Shown here one piece after another: positions 1-10,867 of a DNA stretch of 64,000 bases. Made by a program: the position numbers and the translations under genes. Below the pieces are notes generated by a model. That model did no database searches. It saw only the letters and a program-made list of their open reading frames with translations, and was not told the DNA's origin. Numbering within the stretch: position 1 is the stretch's first letter; each line of letters starts with the position of its first letter. Origin of the DNA: Silene conica (Eukaryota; Streptophyta; Magnoliopsida; Caryophyllales; Caryophyllaceae); NCBI GenBank assembly GCA_029255685.2, contig CM055313.2:28640579-28704578 (forward strand), read 5' to 3'.

Positions 1-347
1 TAATTAAATACGTTATAGAAAGCATTCAATAGGCATTCAACAAGACGATAAATAAAATGCATCAACTAAATAAAATTCATACATGACATAATACTGTTAT
101 TATGATTAATAAATTTTTACCAAACCACCTAACGGGATTAAAATTATGTGATTATACCATTTTAATCACCCAATTTTAATAAATTTATAATCCTATTATC
201 TTAAACCGTTTTAAATAATATGTATCAAACGAGGGTGAACCGATTCACAAAATTAATAATATACTATTTCCGTATACAGTATATTACTAAAGGCCATGTG
301 AAAATAAAACATGTTATTTTCGAAAAATAAAAAAACGAGTCTGTTAC

Positions 348-739
348 GGGGGGGGGGGGGGGGGGGGAGGTCGACCGACCTAAACAAGCGGTCGACCGAC
401 CTAAACAAGCGGTTGACCGACCTCCAGACGAGAAACATAAACTTTTTGCAACAGCAAAATCGGTCGACCGACGAACAGGCAGTAAAAACGAATTTCAGAA
501 AACGCAAAACGCTGCACCTTTTGAAATCAAAACAAGTTTTTACCTTTTAAACTTTGATTAAAACAAGTAAATCAAAATTAACATCAACAAGGGTTCACAT
601 ATTGTCAAGAATATCGATTAATTACCAATATGTAAACAGGAATCGAAAAACAAGATCGATTACTCACAAAAGAAAAACTTTCGAAACAGAAAATTACACA
701 GGAGGCGGTCGACCGACCGCAACAGGGGGTCGATCGACC
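348..739. repeat. Poly-G run and GGTCGACC palindrome repeats
   Basis: A run of 20 G (348-367) is followed by three 21-bp tandem units whose core is GGTCGACC or GGTTGACC (369, 390, 411). Further copies stand at 462 and 707, and a 12-bp palindrome GGTCGATCGACC at 728-739. All lie in the leader of element F. Related GGTCGACCG words occur in the LTRs of element C. Confidence 0.85.
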
Positions 740-813
740 GACTCAGCGACAGCACACGAATTTTCAGATTTTAAAACTTATGAAAAACACAAAAGTAAAA
801 TTTTCATGGCCTG

Positions 814-825
814 GCTCTGATACCA
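814..825 (-). other. Primer-binding site of element F
   Basis: Reverse complement reads TGGTATCAGAGC, the standard plant LTR-element site complementary to the 3' end of initiator Met-tRNA. It lies 2 nt inside the LTR end, which fixes the orientation (minus) and the LTR border. Confidence 0.85.
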
Positions 826-827
826 CT

Positions 828-1821
828 TGTGGGGAATAAAGCATGTATTCGCCCTAAACTTGCAGGATTATAATGAAAAATACAGTTGTGATTATTGTCA
901 TAAGATAAAAAAAAAACATGAATAGAGTACAACCTTTAGTCCTTATGCGAAAGGCCTAAGAACAGGAATTAACATAAATTCCCTCTTATAACTTGCACCC
1001 AAGACTTAGATTGAGACGATGCCGCGTGTGCTAGAAATCCTCTCCAACTGCCTTGCAATATAGGGAGAGCTATTGAGGTTTTAGATGTGAGATCTGAGGT
1101 TTTGGGAGAAGAGTGCTCTCAAAACCCTAATTTTCTTTGAGATTTGTTTTACAGTGAAAACAAGAGTAACCTGACATAAGGAGAGTCCTCCTCCTTATGT
1201 AGCTCTTGGCCGAAATTTTTCGAATAGGGTAGGAGTGGGCTTTCCACTCTTACCTTATTCTAATTCGTGATTTGACCCATTTAGCTAAAATTTATTCGCG
1301 GGTTTTATTTATAAATCGTAACATGTTATCAGATATTAATACAGTCGATATATTAATAATGGTCTGATAAAAACGATATTGTATAATTACCCAAATTAAT
1401 ATAACTGTTTATATTAATACGCGAAATCAATATTTAATTAAATATAACCGTTTATATTTAATTTACGAATTAATCATGTAATCCGTGTTAGCTAAAATTA
1501 TTTAATCCGTATTAAATAATAATCTCAACATTTTATTGACTAATTTAATAGTCAATACCTCTGACTAACTGTTTAGTCGTATTCGGCATAAATGTGACTG
1601 TATTTTCATACCTTCACATCTCTCAAATGTGTCCTATAGGTGTGACGTATAGGGACCAGTTGATCACCGCCATCCGTATGACAATAACGTCAAACTTATC
1701 TAGCAAGCCAACCGTTATTGATAAACGTGGATCAACTGGTAATAATACTGAAGTATGCCCTTGTGATCCTTAAAGAGATTTAATAAGTCATTGTACTTAA
1801 TTGTCAAGGACACCAGCCCCA
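828..1821 (-). repeat. 5' LTR of element F
   Basis: About 994 bp between a TGT...CCCCA boundary pair, next to the primer-binding site. In element sense it begins TGGGGCTGGTGTCC and ends CCCCACA. Near its sense 5' end it carries the stem module shared with the LTRs of E1, E2 and E3 (roughly 1628-1740). The flank on the right is the interior of E1, so F was inserted into E1. The partner 3' LTR lies outside the window. Confidence 0.75.
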
Positions 1822-2884
1822 AAATTATCACTATCCCTATAGTGATCCAATTTTCCTGATCATACCTTCCGATACAACATATACTACTGTCGAGGGGACT
1901 GAGATGATTTCTCCTCTATTTTCTTATAATTCTTGAAAAATCATTCTTTCAAGGAACGGATTTTCCTTCTGAATTCCTTCCGAATTCATACGGGGTTTCC
2001 CCACTGAAACTGAACATAAAGAACTTTTCCTTTGTGTCCTCCCGTAGTTTCTTCAGTGTCCTCTCGTAGTTTCTTTTGTTTATTCTTTGAGGTTTCTTCT
2101 TAAGAATCCCATGTAGGAATCTTCTCTAAGATCCTATATTTACATCATTGATTTCCGGGTCGAAATATTTTCTCCCACTCTATCCTTTAAAATAACCTTT
2201 ATTGTACAAGGATAGCATCTTTCGACAGAACCAATGTATGTAAGTGGTCGAAAAGTTTATAGGTATGATGAATTTATTCTCATTTTCACTTAAAGTGATC
2301 ATCGTATAATGAATTAATGTTTTCTCAATTTGATTGAAAGTACCTCATGTGGTGTAGTTCTCCGTTTTAATCAACACTTTGATTATTTTATACTGATCGT
2401 ATCAATGTTACTTATTGCGTGATTTCAATAAAATCACTATAATTCATGTTTTAACAAGGTATGCAATTTATTTTTAGGAATCAACGATTTTATTAAGAAC
2501 AAAAGGAGTGACTTGGGTTGAAAACCAAGTCACTAATATCAGAAATACAACAATTGTTTAGGATTTGAATTCTTATCATACAAGAAAAGACACTGTTCTT
2601 TAAAATTAAAGTGCATAAATGAAAGAAGACGATAATAAAAATTAGAGCCAAGCTCTTCATGTCTTCAATCACCGGATGCTACCATAGCCATCCATGTAAG
2701 GAACTTCAAGCTTCCTTGCCCTTATCTTTGTAAGATGCCCCTTTAAAACAATTTAAAAGGGGTGATAGTGAACAACTTGTATCGCCATACAAAAGTTGCT
2801 AGAATAACATGAATGTAAACGAGAATTATAGCCTACTGCAAGGACCTTTCCAACTTTGAGATCGGTCAAGTATTTGGGGCAATT

Positions 2885-3721
2885 CTATTTCCAAAGACCT
2901 AACTTCGTGCAATAATGGCACTTGTCGTGAACCTTTGAAGATGAGGTGGAAGCACCTTTCGAAAAGGTTTTCTGTTTAGAAGGTTTGGATTTGGATTCTT
3001 TGTTGCCCTTGCCTTTGAAGGCATTCCTCTTGAAGTTCGTTTTCCCGTTCTTCTCGATGTTCAAGACATCTTTAGTGGAACTTTCATGAAGTCCCATGTC
3101 TCTCTCGGTTTGGACAAGCATCTTATGCAATTCATCCAACGTGGTCTCTTGATTTCGCATATTAAAATTCACCCGGAATTGAGCATACGATTTCACCCTG
3201 TTGAGAGAGTGAAGGACTCGGTCAATTATGAGTGAGTCGGGAACATCAACTTCTTGCACTTTTAGAGTCTCCGCGAGCTCAACTAGTTTGAGTACATGAG
3301 GGCTTATCTTTTGCCCTTCCTTCAAGCAAACGTCGAAAAAGGCGGAAGCCGCCTCATATTGAATCACCCTTGGAGTTTGCGAAAACATTGTCGCAAGCTT
3401 GGTGTATATCTCATATGATGTAGTTAACTTAATCATACTCCTTTGGAGATCCGGCTCTATGGAGAAGATAAGTACATTCTTAAGAGAGGAGGACTCTTTC
3501 ATGTAGGCTTCATAGGCCTCACGAGTTTGGACCGCGGAACGAGCGGTTGGAGCGGGAGGAGCGGCTTCGGATAGGTAACGAGTCTTATCGTCACCTTGAG
3601 CGGCCAAAAGCAATTGCGCATCCCAATCCTTAAAATTGGAACCATGCTTATCGAGTTGGCAACGATCCATAAAGGATCGAAGCCATGATAAGTTAGTGAG
3701 AGGTGGAGCGTTCGTGACCAT
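2885..3721 (-). pseudogene. gag: Copia-type Gag of element E1
   Basis: A 278-residue frame that closely matches the E2 Gag (15885-16793) along its length: a UBN2-type Gag head beginning MVTNAPPLTNLSWLRSF, an alpha-helical body, and a basic lysine/serine-rich linker leading to a zinc-knuckle region (CHYC). Gag would form the particle that packages element RNA. The element as a whole is a fossil here: lightly broken and split by insertion F. Confidence 0.85.
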
Positions 3722-6161
3722 TGATGATGTTGAAAATTAAATAACTACAATAAAATAAAAGAATTAAAACAACATTATTTTAAAACTTGTAATTAAAATT
3801 AAATATAAACAAGTTTAGATATTTACTTAATGATCTCTTACCCAATTAAGTAAACAATCCCGAGACCCAAACCCATACTAATCCGAGCACGGTATAGCCG
3901 ATTCAACCCGTATCGGTATAATTTGGTGGATTAACCTTTTAATCGGTTCTACCTTAGAACTCTCGGTCGACAATTTTCTAAATATCGTCTTTAGCCCGAA
4001 CTTATTGCAACTACGGTTACGAATACTTTCGTTGAGATCAACCAAATTTCAAGATGTAATCTTATTACCCCACTTACCCAACGTGACAATTTTAGTACCC
4101 CGGTGTAGCCGAGCCTACATTTTTGTGAAGAAGGGATTCATGGGTCCATACTTTTTGGTAAGGCTAAGTCACAATATTCATTTGTAAGATATCTAGTCAA
4201 TTTTATTATCTATCTCCGTTTAAGTGAACTAAGTCGGTGAATTATCGATAAAATAAATGACTAGGTCGACTAAAACGAATGAATGCATGACATGATATGA
4301 CGATTTGGCTATGCATGCAAACATATATAAAGCAAATAAAAGCATAAAAATAAACCCTAGTATGGCCTTTCCTGGAAAAGAAATAATAAAAGTACAAATT
4401 CGGAAACCAACTCTTTTGGTCCCTTGAACTTCACGAGGCACGCACTTCAAGGTAAACACCGTCTTGTTCGGAACTCCTTTCCGAATGGCACCGTCTTCAA
4501 GGATCTCCGGAATTTAAAAAAATTACAACTTTTCTAGTCTACTTTATACATTATAAAATAGAAAACAATAAATAGAGTGATACGAGATCACATTAATTAC
4601 ATCCGAATCGGTAACCCCTTACATTACGGGAAATACCAATTTAAAACTAAGGCCATACTAAGTAAATTACATGATCCAAAATTACGTAAATAAAATCATG
4701 ACAATCATAATTAAAATATGCGATGCTTACGAATATGAACTAACATGCAAACCCTAAGCCAAATCGTCCTATTTAAATATCAATTACATAAATATTTATC
4801 GTATACGACCTCGGTTTTATGGAATTGCGTGTTTTAACGTTTAACAACACTATGCATTATGTGAATCGGAATTCACTCTTAAGTTAATCATCCCAACTCT
4901 TTTAGGCTTCAAAATTTAGTCTTACTCAAACTTTGAACATGACTTAACTTAATATATTTTAATATTGTTCGGTATTTAACTCGGTTTTGCGGGAAAATAA
5001 TATAAAAAATCGAAAAGAGTCATAAAAATTTCGAAAATTTCAAAATTCAAATTTTTAAAATTCTAGAATGTTCTTAAAATTTCAGAACTTTAAAATATTA
5101 GTATTTATACGGTTTTAACATTTATTTCAAAAATAATACGTAAAACGAGCATTTTGAGTCGGAAAATTAAATAATTAGCTCCATAAATGCAAATACAATA
5201 CTAATAATATTTTTACACTTTCCAAAATATTTTAAGAACATGAAATGGACAGAAAAATAAATTACACACTGCCCAATTAGCCGAAATTTTAATAAATATG
5301 ACTCTTATTATTCAATTTTAAATGCAACTTTTTAACAAATTAAAATTAAATAAAAAAGAAACTTTTGGCTCCTAAGAAAATTATGGTGATGAACATATCA
5401 TATATGACTATTATGGGTTAAATTTTCCGGCCATTTTAACAACTATTGCAAATTTTAACGATTTACGTCATATATCGCACAATTTTAACCATTAAAATTA
5501 TTTCTCAAGCATAAAATAAAATAAAAATCTCGAAATTTTTATACATGCTGGAAATATTATATATGACATCGTGTTAAAGTTTTATGGCCAAATTCAAACT
5601 TAAACTATTAAAGTCGAAATAATATCACTAATTACCCGATTTTTACATTAAAAATCTTTAATAATGCAATATATGAGATAAATTTCTGGAAAATTTAGCA
5701 TACATTTTAAATATTTCATGTGACATAGTCATAAATTTTTATAGTCAAATTCCAAATATAACTATACAAACCCATTTTTATTCATCTTATTGCATTTTAA
5801 CATTTAAAATTCATATCCCATGTATTATAACTCCATAATTTACGAAACTTCATATTCATATTATAGGAAATACATGTGAAAACATAATGAAAAATCTCGG
5901 CCAAAAGATGATTTTAACTATTTTTCCCAAAATAAACAATTTTTAACCATTAAAATTAATAAAAACCGAGAATAAAAATACCAAAGAACAATATATATGC
6001 AAAATATATTCCCAATATCCTAAAAAAATTTTAGAATCAGTAGGTATTCATGCACAAATTATTTCGGCCATATCATATACTAAACGAAATATTTGAAATT
6101 TTATTTTGTTATCCTAATAACTCCGTAAAAATTAAACGGAAAGCATGCAAACAACCTTGTT

Positions 6162-6173
6162 GCTCTGATACCA
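6162..6173 (-). other. Primer-binding site of element E1
   Basis: Reverse complement TGGTATCAGAGC (initiator Met-tRNA type), 2 nt from the LTR border at 6176. Confidence 0.9.
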
Positions 6174-6175
6174 AT

Positions 6176-7451
6176 TGTTAGGTTTAGATGTCTCATAATC
6201 TAATTATTTTAGTCATACTAAGAAAATAGATAATTAACATTTTAATTATATGTATTTTAGATCTTATGCATGCTAATAATAAAGCGGAACAAGGAATCGA
6301 AATCTCACTTATTTCGACGAGAAGGCACGGATGATCCTCCAAGCTTAATACCCAAGTAGGATATCTCCTTCAAGATGCATCCAAGACAACCCCTTAAAAC
6401 CGTAAACCACACGAGCTAGGTGTAAGAAGAACGGTTTCCTTAAATTAAAATCGTATTCTAATCTTGTTAGAATACTTAATATAATACTAGAAATTTTTTA
6501 TAGTATTACAATATAATCTTATTATATGAATATATGAAATAGTATTAGAGAGGATTTTCTTGAGTTTTTCTCACACTAGAAACTCACTTATAGTTAGAAT
6601 GAATAATGATCAAAATGAAAAAAAATCCACATTTTGCATATGATAGGGTTGTTTTGTTTGCTTGAGCCGTGAGCTCACCTTAGAAAGCATCAAGAATGCT
6701 TTTGGTCTTACCCACACACATAGGGTTACACAATGTAATAGTTTCAAGGCTTATTTAATTATTGTGTTCCTTGTGTAGTTAACACACAAAACACACATAA
6801 TCACCTTCCAAAACCGGTACCCTATATAATAAAATGGACACCCATTTTATAAATGTCATTTTGTACAATTGTATAGTTATATGTGACATACAATATGTCA
6901 CAATTATAAAACAATTGTTTTTAATTTAAAATGCATATTTATCAAGTAAATATCACTTATAAATTAAATAAATCATATTTAACAATTTGACTAGTAATTC
7001 ATAATTACCTATATATAAAATGGTCATTTTAATAATAGTCAATACGAATTTACAACACTTGTAATAATATTCAACCAGATTCATTCTAATTTCGATATTT
7101 CATAAACATTGATTAATGTTTGACAATTGACACGTTTCAAGTTCAAACATAAATCTTACATTAAGATTTAACCTCTGATTTCTCGATATTCTATTTTAAG
7201 GAATCTGAACAACTCGTATCAGTATACACTTGATCAGTTTATTAATTAAGAGAATTGTCCTATATGTGTGACCTAAAGGGATCAACTCACCACCACCGTC
7301 ATACGACATTAACGTCATACTCTAGCTAGCCAATCATTACCGATTAATGTTGGTCAGTTGACTAATATATATTTCGTATCATCCCTTGCGCATTCTCGTC
7401 ATGAGATTTAATTACGTGATCACACTATTGTTGAGGACCCATTTCCCAACA
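6176..7451 (-). repeat. 5' LTR of element E1
   Basis: 1276 bp between TGTTAGG and CCCAACA on the plus strand. It is clearly related to the E2 LTR over its sense head (7250-7451), including the stem module and the start word TGTTGGGAAATG, and diverges in the middle. Its partner LTR is beyond the left edge, so no target duplication can be confirmed. Confidence 0.85.
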
Positions 7452-7650
7452 GTAACCCGGACCCGGCACAGGGCGGGTTGGGGGCAGATCTGGGGGAGGG
7501 CCTAGGGCGGGTCTACGAGTCACCTTCCGGGTCGGGGCCCGGACCCGGTGGGTTTGGACCCGGTTGAGGCGGGACAGGCTAGATCCGGATTTAGTTGCAG
7601 GTCGGGACCGGGTTGTCAATGCCGACCCGCACTCTTGACCAGCCCTAGTG
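7452..7650. repeat. GC-rich fragment with hAT-like end
   Basis: A G/C-rich stretch with many CGGGTC/GACCCG words, sharply different from the AT-rich surroundings. On the minus strand the right edge reads TAGGGCTGGTCAAGAG, which resembles the ends of Ac-type hAT non-autonomous elements followed by GGGTCGG words. E1 begins directly at its left. No transposase is present. The family assignment is tentative; it could be another GC-rich repeat. Confidence 0.35.
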
Positions 7651-7697
7651 GTCGCTACATGAAACTTAAAAAATTAACTTACAAAACAAATTTTTTG

Positions 7698-8015
7698 AAT
7701 TTTTTGGTTAATTGGTGTTATTTACCTAATTAATTGGGTAACTTGTATTGAAATGAAAGTATTTGGGGTTTTAGTGTCCATGTGGACACTTTCATTTTTT
7801 TTTTTCCAGATTTTCAGCCACGCCGCTAGTGTCGTTAGCGGCTTCACTGAGTGTTATATTTTTGTTGACGAAAACTTTCTAAGAGGCTTGGGAGGTGAGG
7901 TAGAATAGTGGGGCAGGTAAAGCCGCTATGCTCCTTAGCGGCTTTGACAAAAACGTAAAAAAAATAATAAGAGCAGGTAATTAAGGCCGCCTAGGTCCCT
8001 AGCGGCTTACCTGTT
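7698..8015 (+). repeat. Left terminal inverted repeat of the MULE
   Basis: Pairs with 9757-10077. It contains three imperfect hairpins whose arms are GCCGCT and AGCGGC separated by 8-12 nt (about 7820, 7922 and 7985). A 16-bp AT palindrome of the type ACCCAATTAATTGGGT lies near the outer end (one base altered here). Confidence 0.85.
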
Positions 8016-8348
8016 TATATAAAAAAACACGTGATTTCTCTCTCATTCACCCATTCACTCACCCGAAATCCCCATATTAAAAACCATCAAACCCTAATTT
8101 TCGACACTTCAATTTTTTCCTCAAATTCTTCCATATTTTGTTCTAATAATTGTTCCTCATCATCCTATTTTCATCTAAAGATATTAATTCATCCTTTATT
8201 CATGTATTATATTAATTCATCCTAATGTACTATTTTGGTTTGATTTAGTATCATACTCAATTTGCTAGTTCGTTTAATTTTTGATTATTAACTTAGTACA
8301 TTAGTTTTATTGTTGAAATTAATTGTTATAGTTAGTTTATTATTTACA

Positions 8349-9621
8349 ATGGAGGTAAATAATTACCCATTGACATGTTGGTGGAATGGTAAAATAGTTG
8401 TTAATGGTGAAGAGGTTAGTTATAAGGGTGGTTGTGAATACTTTATTTTTGTTGGTAGTAATATTAGTTTTAATGAGTTTAAGGGTGAAATATATGAGTC
8501 ATTAGAGGTAGATAGAACAAATTTGAGCTTATTATTAAAATGAAATACCCAAGTGTAAGAGGTTACAAAGTAGTATTCTTGAATAATGATCGTAGTTTGA
8601 AAGCATTGTGGCTAATTGTGTGTCAATCAAAAGCCTATTGGCTGTTGACCCTCTCGGTTGTAGGTGGTTACGAGTAGACCGTCCTTACAGGGACCACTTG
8701 AATGAATTAGTTACATGTAGGCATGTTCTTGATACCATGATGGACTCCATGTTTACTTGGGAATCTTACAGTAGGCGAGTCCTAGAGCTTCTCCCCGACA
8801 TTTGTACCGAAGATCCTACTGAGTGGATTGTCAATGCACCATTCATATGCTTTAAGATAGTTGAGTGACATTTTGCCGAGAGGGTTATTGTTAGGCAATT
8901 CGGTTGCCATCCCGCAGTGCCCCGTATGTGCAAGACATCTAAGAAGTTACATAAACTTGATCGTCGGGGAAATGTCACTGATTACGCGGAATTGCATAGA
9001 GTTAGCATTCAAAAGTGGCAAAACCGCAAAACAAGAATGACACCTCGCAGTGCTCCGTACACGGGTTCATTAACTACAATGATTCATACCTTCAATGGTA
9101 TTTTTCCATAATCCGTCGTGTAGTTAGCCCGCTTAGTGCCGAACAACAATCAAGTGACCTATATGAGTTGCGTCACATCTTCTATCTGAATGCAGCGGAT
9201 AACATGGTGCGTGCTTGTAAGTCTTTTAAGTACTTTTCTCTAATTTTATTAGTACCTATATTTAATTTTAACAACATTTGTGAAATATGTTATTTGTTCA
9301 ATTTTTTTGAGTGAGGGTCATGTATTCAACTAGAACCATGCTGTAATTATGCTTGGTAACATGCCGGATGATGTACTACTAGCTCATGTGGACTTGGTGC
9401 GTGAGATGCAAGTAATGTCGCTTCAATACTTGCAACAAACGGGACATGGGTACCGTGTCCAACCCTTTGAGGCCGACCATCCTAGCCCTCAACATCACAC
9501 GGTTCCTATATATGATTTTCGACACTTGGACCATAGACTTAGCCCTGTCCAAGAGGAAGATACACCTAGCGGTTCAACTTCAAGACCGAAGGGAAAGAGG
9601 ACTCACACGAGATTGGGCTAG
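8349..9621 (+). pseudogene. Decayed MuDR N-terminal / plant mobile domain gene
   Basis: The first part (8349-8540) encodes MEVNNYPLTCWWNGKIVVNG and a SYKGGCEYF segment, the pattern of the MuDR transposase N-terminal domain. The reading continues one frame over as MKYPSVRGYKVVFLNN. From about 8608 the product is a plant mobile domain (PMD), as in MAIN-like and phosphatase-7-long-form proteins: GCRWLRVDRPYRDHL, then EWIVNAPFICFKIVE, FAERVIVRQFGCHP and LQWYFSIIRRVVSP. A likely 117-bp intron (GTAAGT at 9217, AG at 9332-9333) precedes a last exon, 9334-9621, ending KGKRTHTRLG. Decay is clear: a frame change near 8540, a TGA at 8866-8868 where PMD proteins have Trp, and another frame change near 9065. 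PMD proteins occur both as host silencing/meristem factors and on transposons; the inverted repeats make the transposon origin likely. Confidence 0.75.
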
Positions 9622-9756
9622 TGTGAAATAATCATGTTTTAGGAATTTGTATGAAACTTTTGATTGGTAATTGTATGAAACTTTAGGAATTTGTATAAAC
9701 TTGTATGAAAATTTCCTTATTTCCAGAAAACAGAAGCTTCTGGTTTGGAATTTCCC

Positions 9757-10077
9757 CATACAAGCACCTAAGCCGCTAACAACCTCAGCTGCTTCACTTC
9801 TTGTAATTTTTGTTTAGAAATCTGGGCAAAGCCACTAATAAGGAGAATAGCGGCTTCCCGTCTCCTAGCATTCTCCCTCACCTCCCAAACCTCCTGGAAA
9901 GTTTTCGTCAAAAAACAATATAACACTCAGTGAAGCCGCTAAGGACATCAGCGGCTTTGCTGAAAATATGGAAAAAAAAATGAAAGTTTCCATGTGGACA
10001 CTAGAACCCCAAATACTTTCATTTCAACACCAATTACCCAATTAATTGGGTAAATAACACCAATTAACCAAAAAATT
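9757..10077 (-). repeat. Right terminal inverted repeat of the MULE
   Basis: Reverse complement of the left end at about 80 percent by eye. It holds the same three imperfect AGCCGCT/AGCGGCT hairpins (about 9768, 9835 and 9935) at matching distances from the end. Confidence 0.85.
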
Positions 10078-10087
10078 CAAATTTTTG

Positions 10088-10458
10088 CTATCCAAGTATT
10101 GTTGACTAGTAATAGATAAATAAACGCTATCCCATCAAATCTACAATAAGTATCTCGTCGTTCAATGTTAAAAGTTTTGTTTTTCCGTGTTGTGCGATTG
10201 TGCGGAGTGCCCCTTAGGTTTAAATCACGCTACATGCATTTTACCCTGGTTAAAACGATGTAAATGTTATACGAGTAGTCGAGTAGTTATCGTGGATCAT
10301 TATTATGACTTAATGAAAACACACTTTTATTCAAATATAGTGAAAATACGACACCATCACGATTACAAATAAAAATACACAAAACAATAAGTACGAGTAC
10401 AATTATAGGAAATCGGAAATATAGGGAGTAATATACATAGTACTCTGTATTTGAACAC
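10088..10458. other. Host-like spacer, no gene seen
   Basis: AT-rich sequence between the MULE and the 3' end of the cysteine-rich peptide gene. No LTR, inverted repeat or convincing reading frame was recognised. Confidence 0.5.
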
Positions 10459-10460
10459 AA

Positions 10461-10466
10461 TTTATT
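10461..10466 (-). terminator. Poly(A) signal of the peptide gene
   Basis: On the minus strand an AATAAA hexamer lies about 17 nt after the stop codon of the 10483-10761 gene, inside TGAATAAATTG. Very close to the stop but in the right order; plant poly(A) signals are loose. Confidence 0.45.
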
Positions 10467-10482
10467 CATTAATTACGTTAAT

Positions 10483-10761
10483 TTAGCAGCGATTACTGAT
10501 GATAGCATCGTAGGGGATGCAAGACTTCACGAATGGTATTAAAGTTTGGCAAATACAGGTTCCGCAACATTCACGAGTGTTCGAGCAACGGGTATTTATC
10601 GGCAAGCAGGTAAGGGGTTGGGTGTACGCATTATCGAGCATTATGCTCATCAGGGGATTAAATTGACGAATAGCAATTGCGGGTTCAGGGATCGTGGCTA
10701 ACACTAAAATCGCCAACAACGCCACCATACTAACCACCTTCATATTCTTCTTCATCTCCAT
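10483..10761 (-). CDS. Small secreted eight-cysteine (knottin-like) peptide
   Basis: A 92-residue single-exon frame. Residues 1-30 form a signal peptide: a basic start MEMKKNMK, a hydrophobic core VALLAILVLA, and a likely cut after AIA-30. The mature part of about 62 residues has eight cysteines at 52, 59, 65, 66, 69, 71, 81 and 92. The spacing is C-x6-C-x5-CC-x2-C-x-C-x9-C-x10-C. The C...C...CC...C.C core is the usual look of an inhibitor-cystine-knot or related plant defence peptide, extended by two further cysteines. I do not recognise a named family. The start at Met1 is the most upstream in frame; Met3 or Met7 would also leave a signal peptide. A TATA box, RY motif and AATAAA are correctly placed around it. 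It is the only convincing host gene in the window. Defence or seed expression is an inference. Confidence 0.75.
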   Translation of the reverse strand: MEMKKNMKVVSMVALLAILVLATIPEPAIAIRQFNPLMSIMLDNAYTQPLTCLPINTRCSNTRECCGTCICQTLIPFVKSCIPYDAIISNRC

Positions 10762-10849
10762 ATCGATCGACCAATTTGGATTTTTATTATTTTTAGTTTG
10801 ATTGATGTTTGTTTGTGTGTCATGTATATTTTGCTAAGTTTGGTAACCT

Positions 10850-10857
10850 TTTTATAG
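10850..10857 (-). promoter_or_regulatory. TATA box of the peptide gene
   Basis: Minus strand reads CTATAAAAAGG, about 90 nt upstream of the ATG. That leaves a plausible 5' UTR of about 60 nt rich in A and C. Confidence 0.7.
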
Positions 10858-10858
10858 C

Positions 10859-10866
10859 CATGCATG
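10859..10866 (-). promoter_or_regulatory. RY-type motif CATGCATG
   Basis: A palindromic CATGCATG abuts the TATA box on its upstream side. CATGCA (RY) is the known binding site of B3 factors such as FUS3/ABI3 in seed-expressed promoters. A single copy is weak evidence. Confidence 0.4.
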
Positions 10867-10867
10867 G

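Larger units (their letters stand above)
1..827 (-). mobile_element. Element F, leader part (Copia-type LTR element)
   Basis: This is the start of the internal region of an LTR element read on the minus strand; the rest lies left of the window. It is placed by the primer-binding site at 814-825 and the LTR that begins at 828. No coding region of the element is visible here; short reading frames contain only repeat-derived residues. The stretch is AT-rich apart from palindromic GC repeats at 348-470 and 707-739. Copia assignment rests on similarity of its LTR head to those of E1, E2 and E3, not on protein. Confidence 0.6.
1822..6175 (-). mobile_element. Element E1, internal part (Copia gag-only family)
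   Basis: Minus-strand internal region of an LTR element of the same family as E2. From right to left it holds the primer site, a leader of about 2.4 kb, the gag frame (2885-3721) and the beginning of the post-gag noncoding region, which aligns in reverse to about 16800-17740 of E2. Insertion F interrupts it at 1822 and the remainder lies left of the window. No protease, integrase or reverse transcriptase is seen. The block at about 3830-4560 is conserved with the leaders of E2 and E3. Confidence 0.8.
7698..10077 (+). mobile_element. Mutator-like DNA transposon with plant mobile domain gene
   Basis: Long terminal inverted repeats (7698 to about 8015, and about 9757 to 10077) of roughly 320 bp match each other at about 80 percent by eye. 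They start AATTTTTTGGTTAATTGG. Outside them is a near-identical direct repeat, CAAATTTTTTG on the left and CAAATTTTTG on the right, compatible with a 9-10 bp Mutator-type target duplication in a T-run. Between the ends lies one decayed gene that pairs a MuDR-type N-terminal domain with a plant mobile domain, an association known from MULE-related plant genes. No MULE catalytic domain is seen. Confidence 0.75.

Noticed and set aside
7425-7733. Short frames on both strands in the GC-rich fragment
   Set aside because: Proline/arginine-rich translations of CGGGTC repeats, with no start context or domain.
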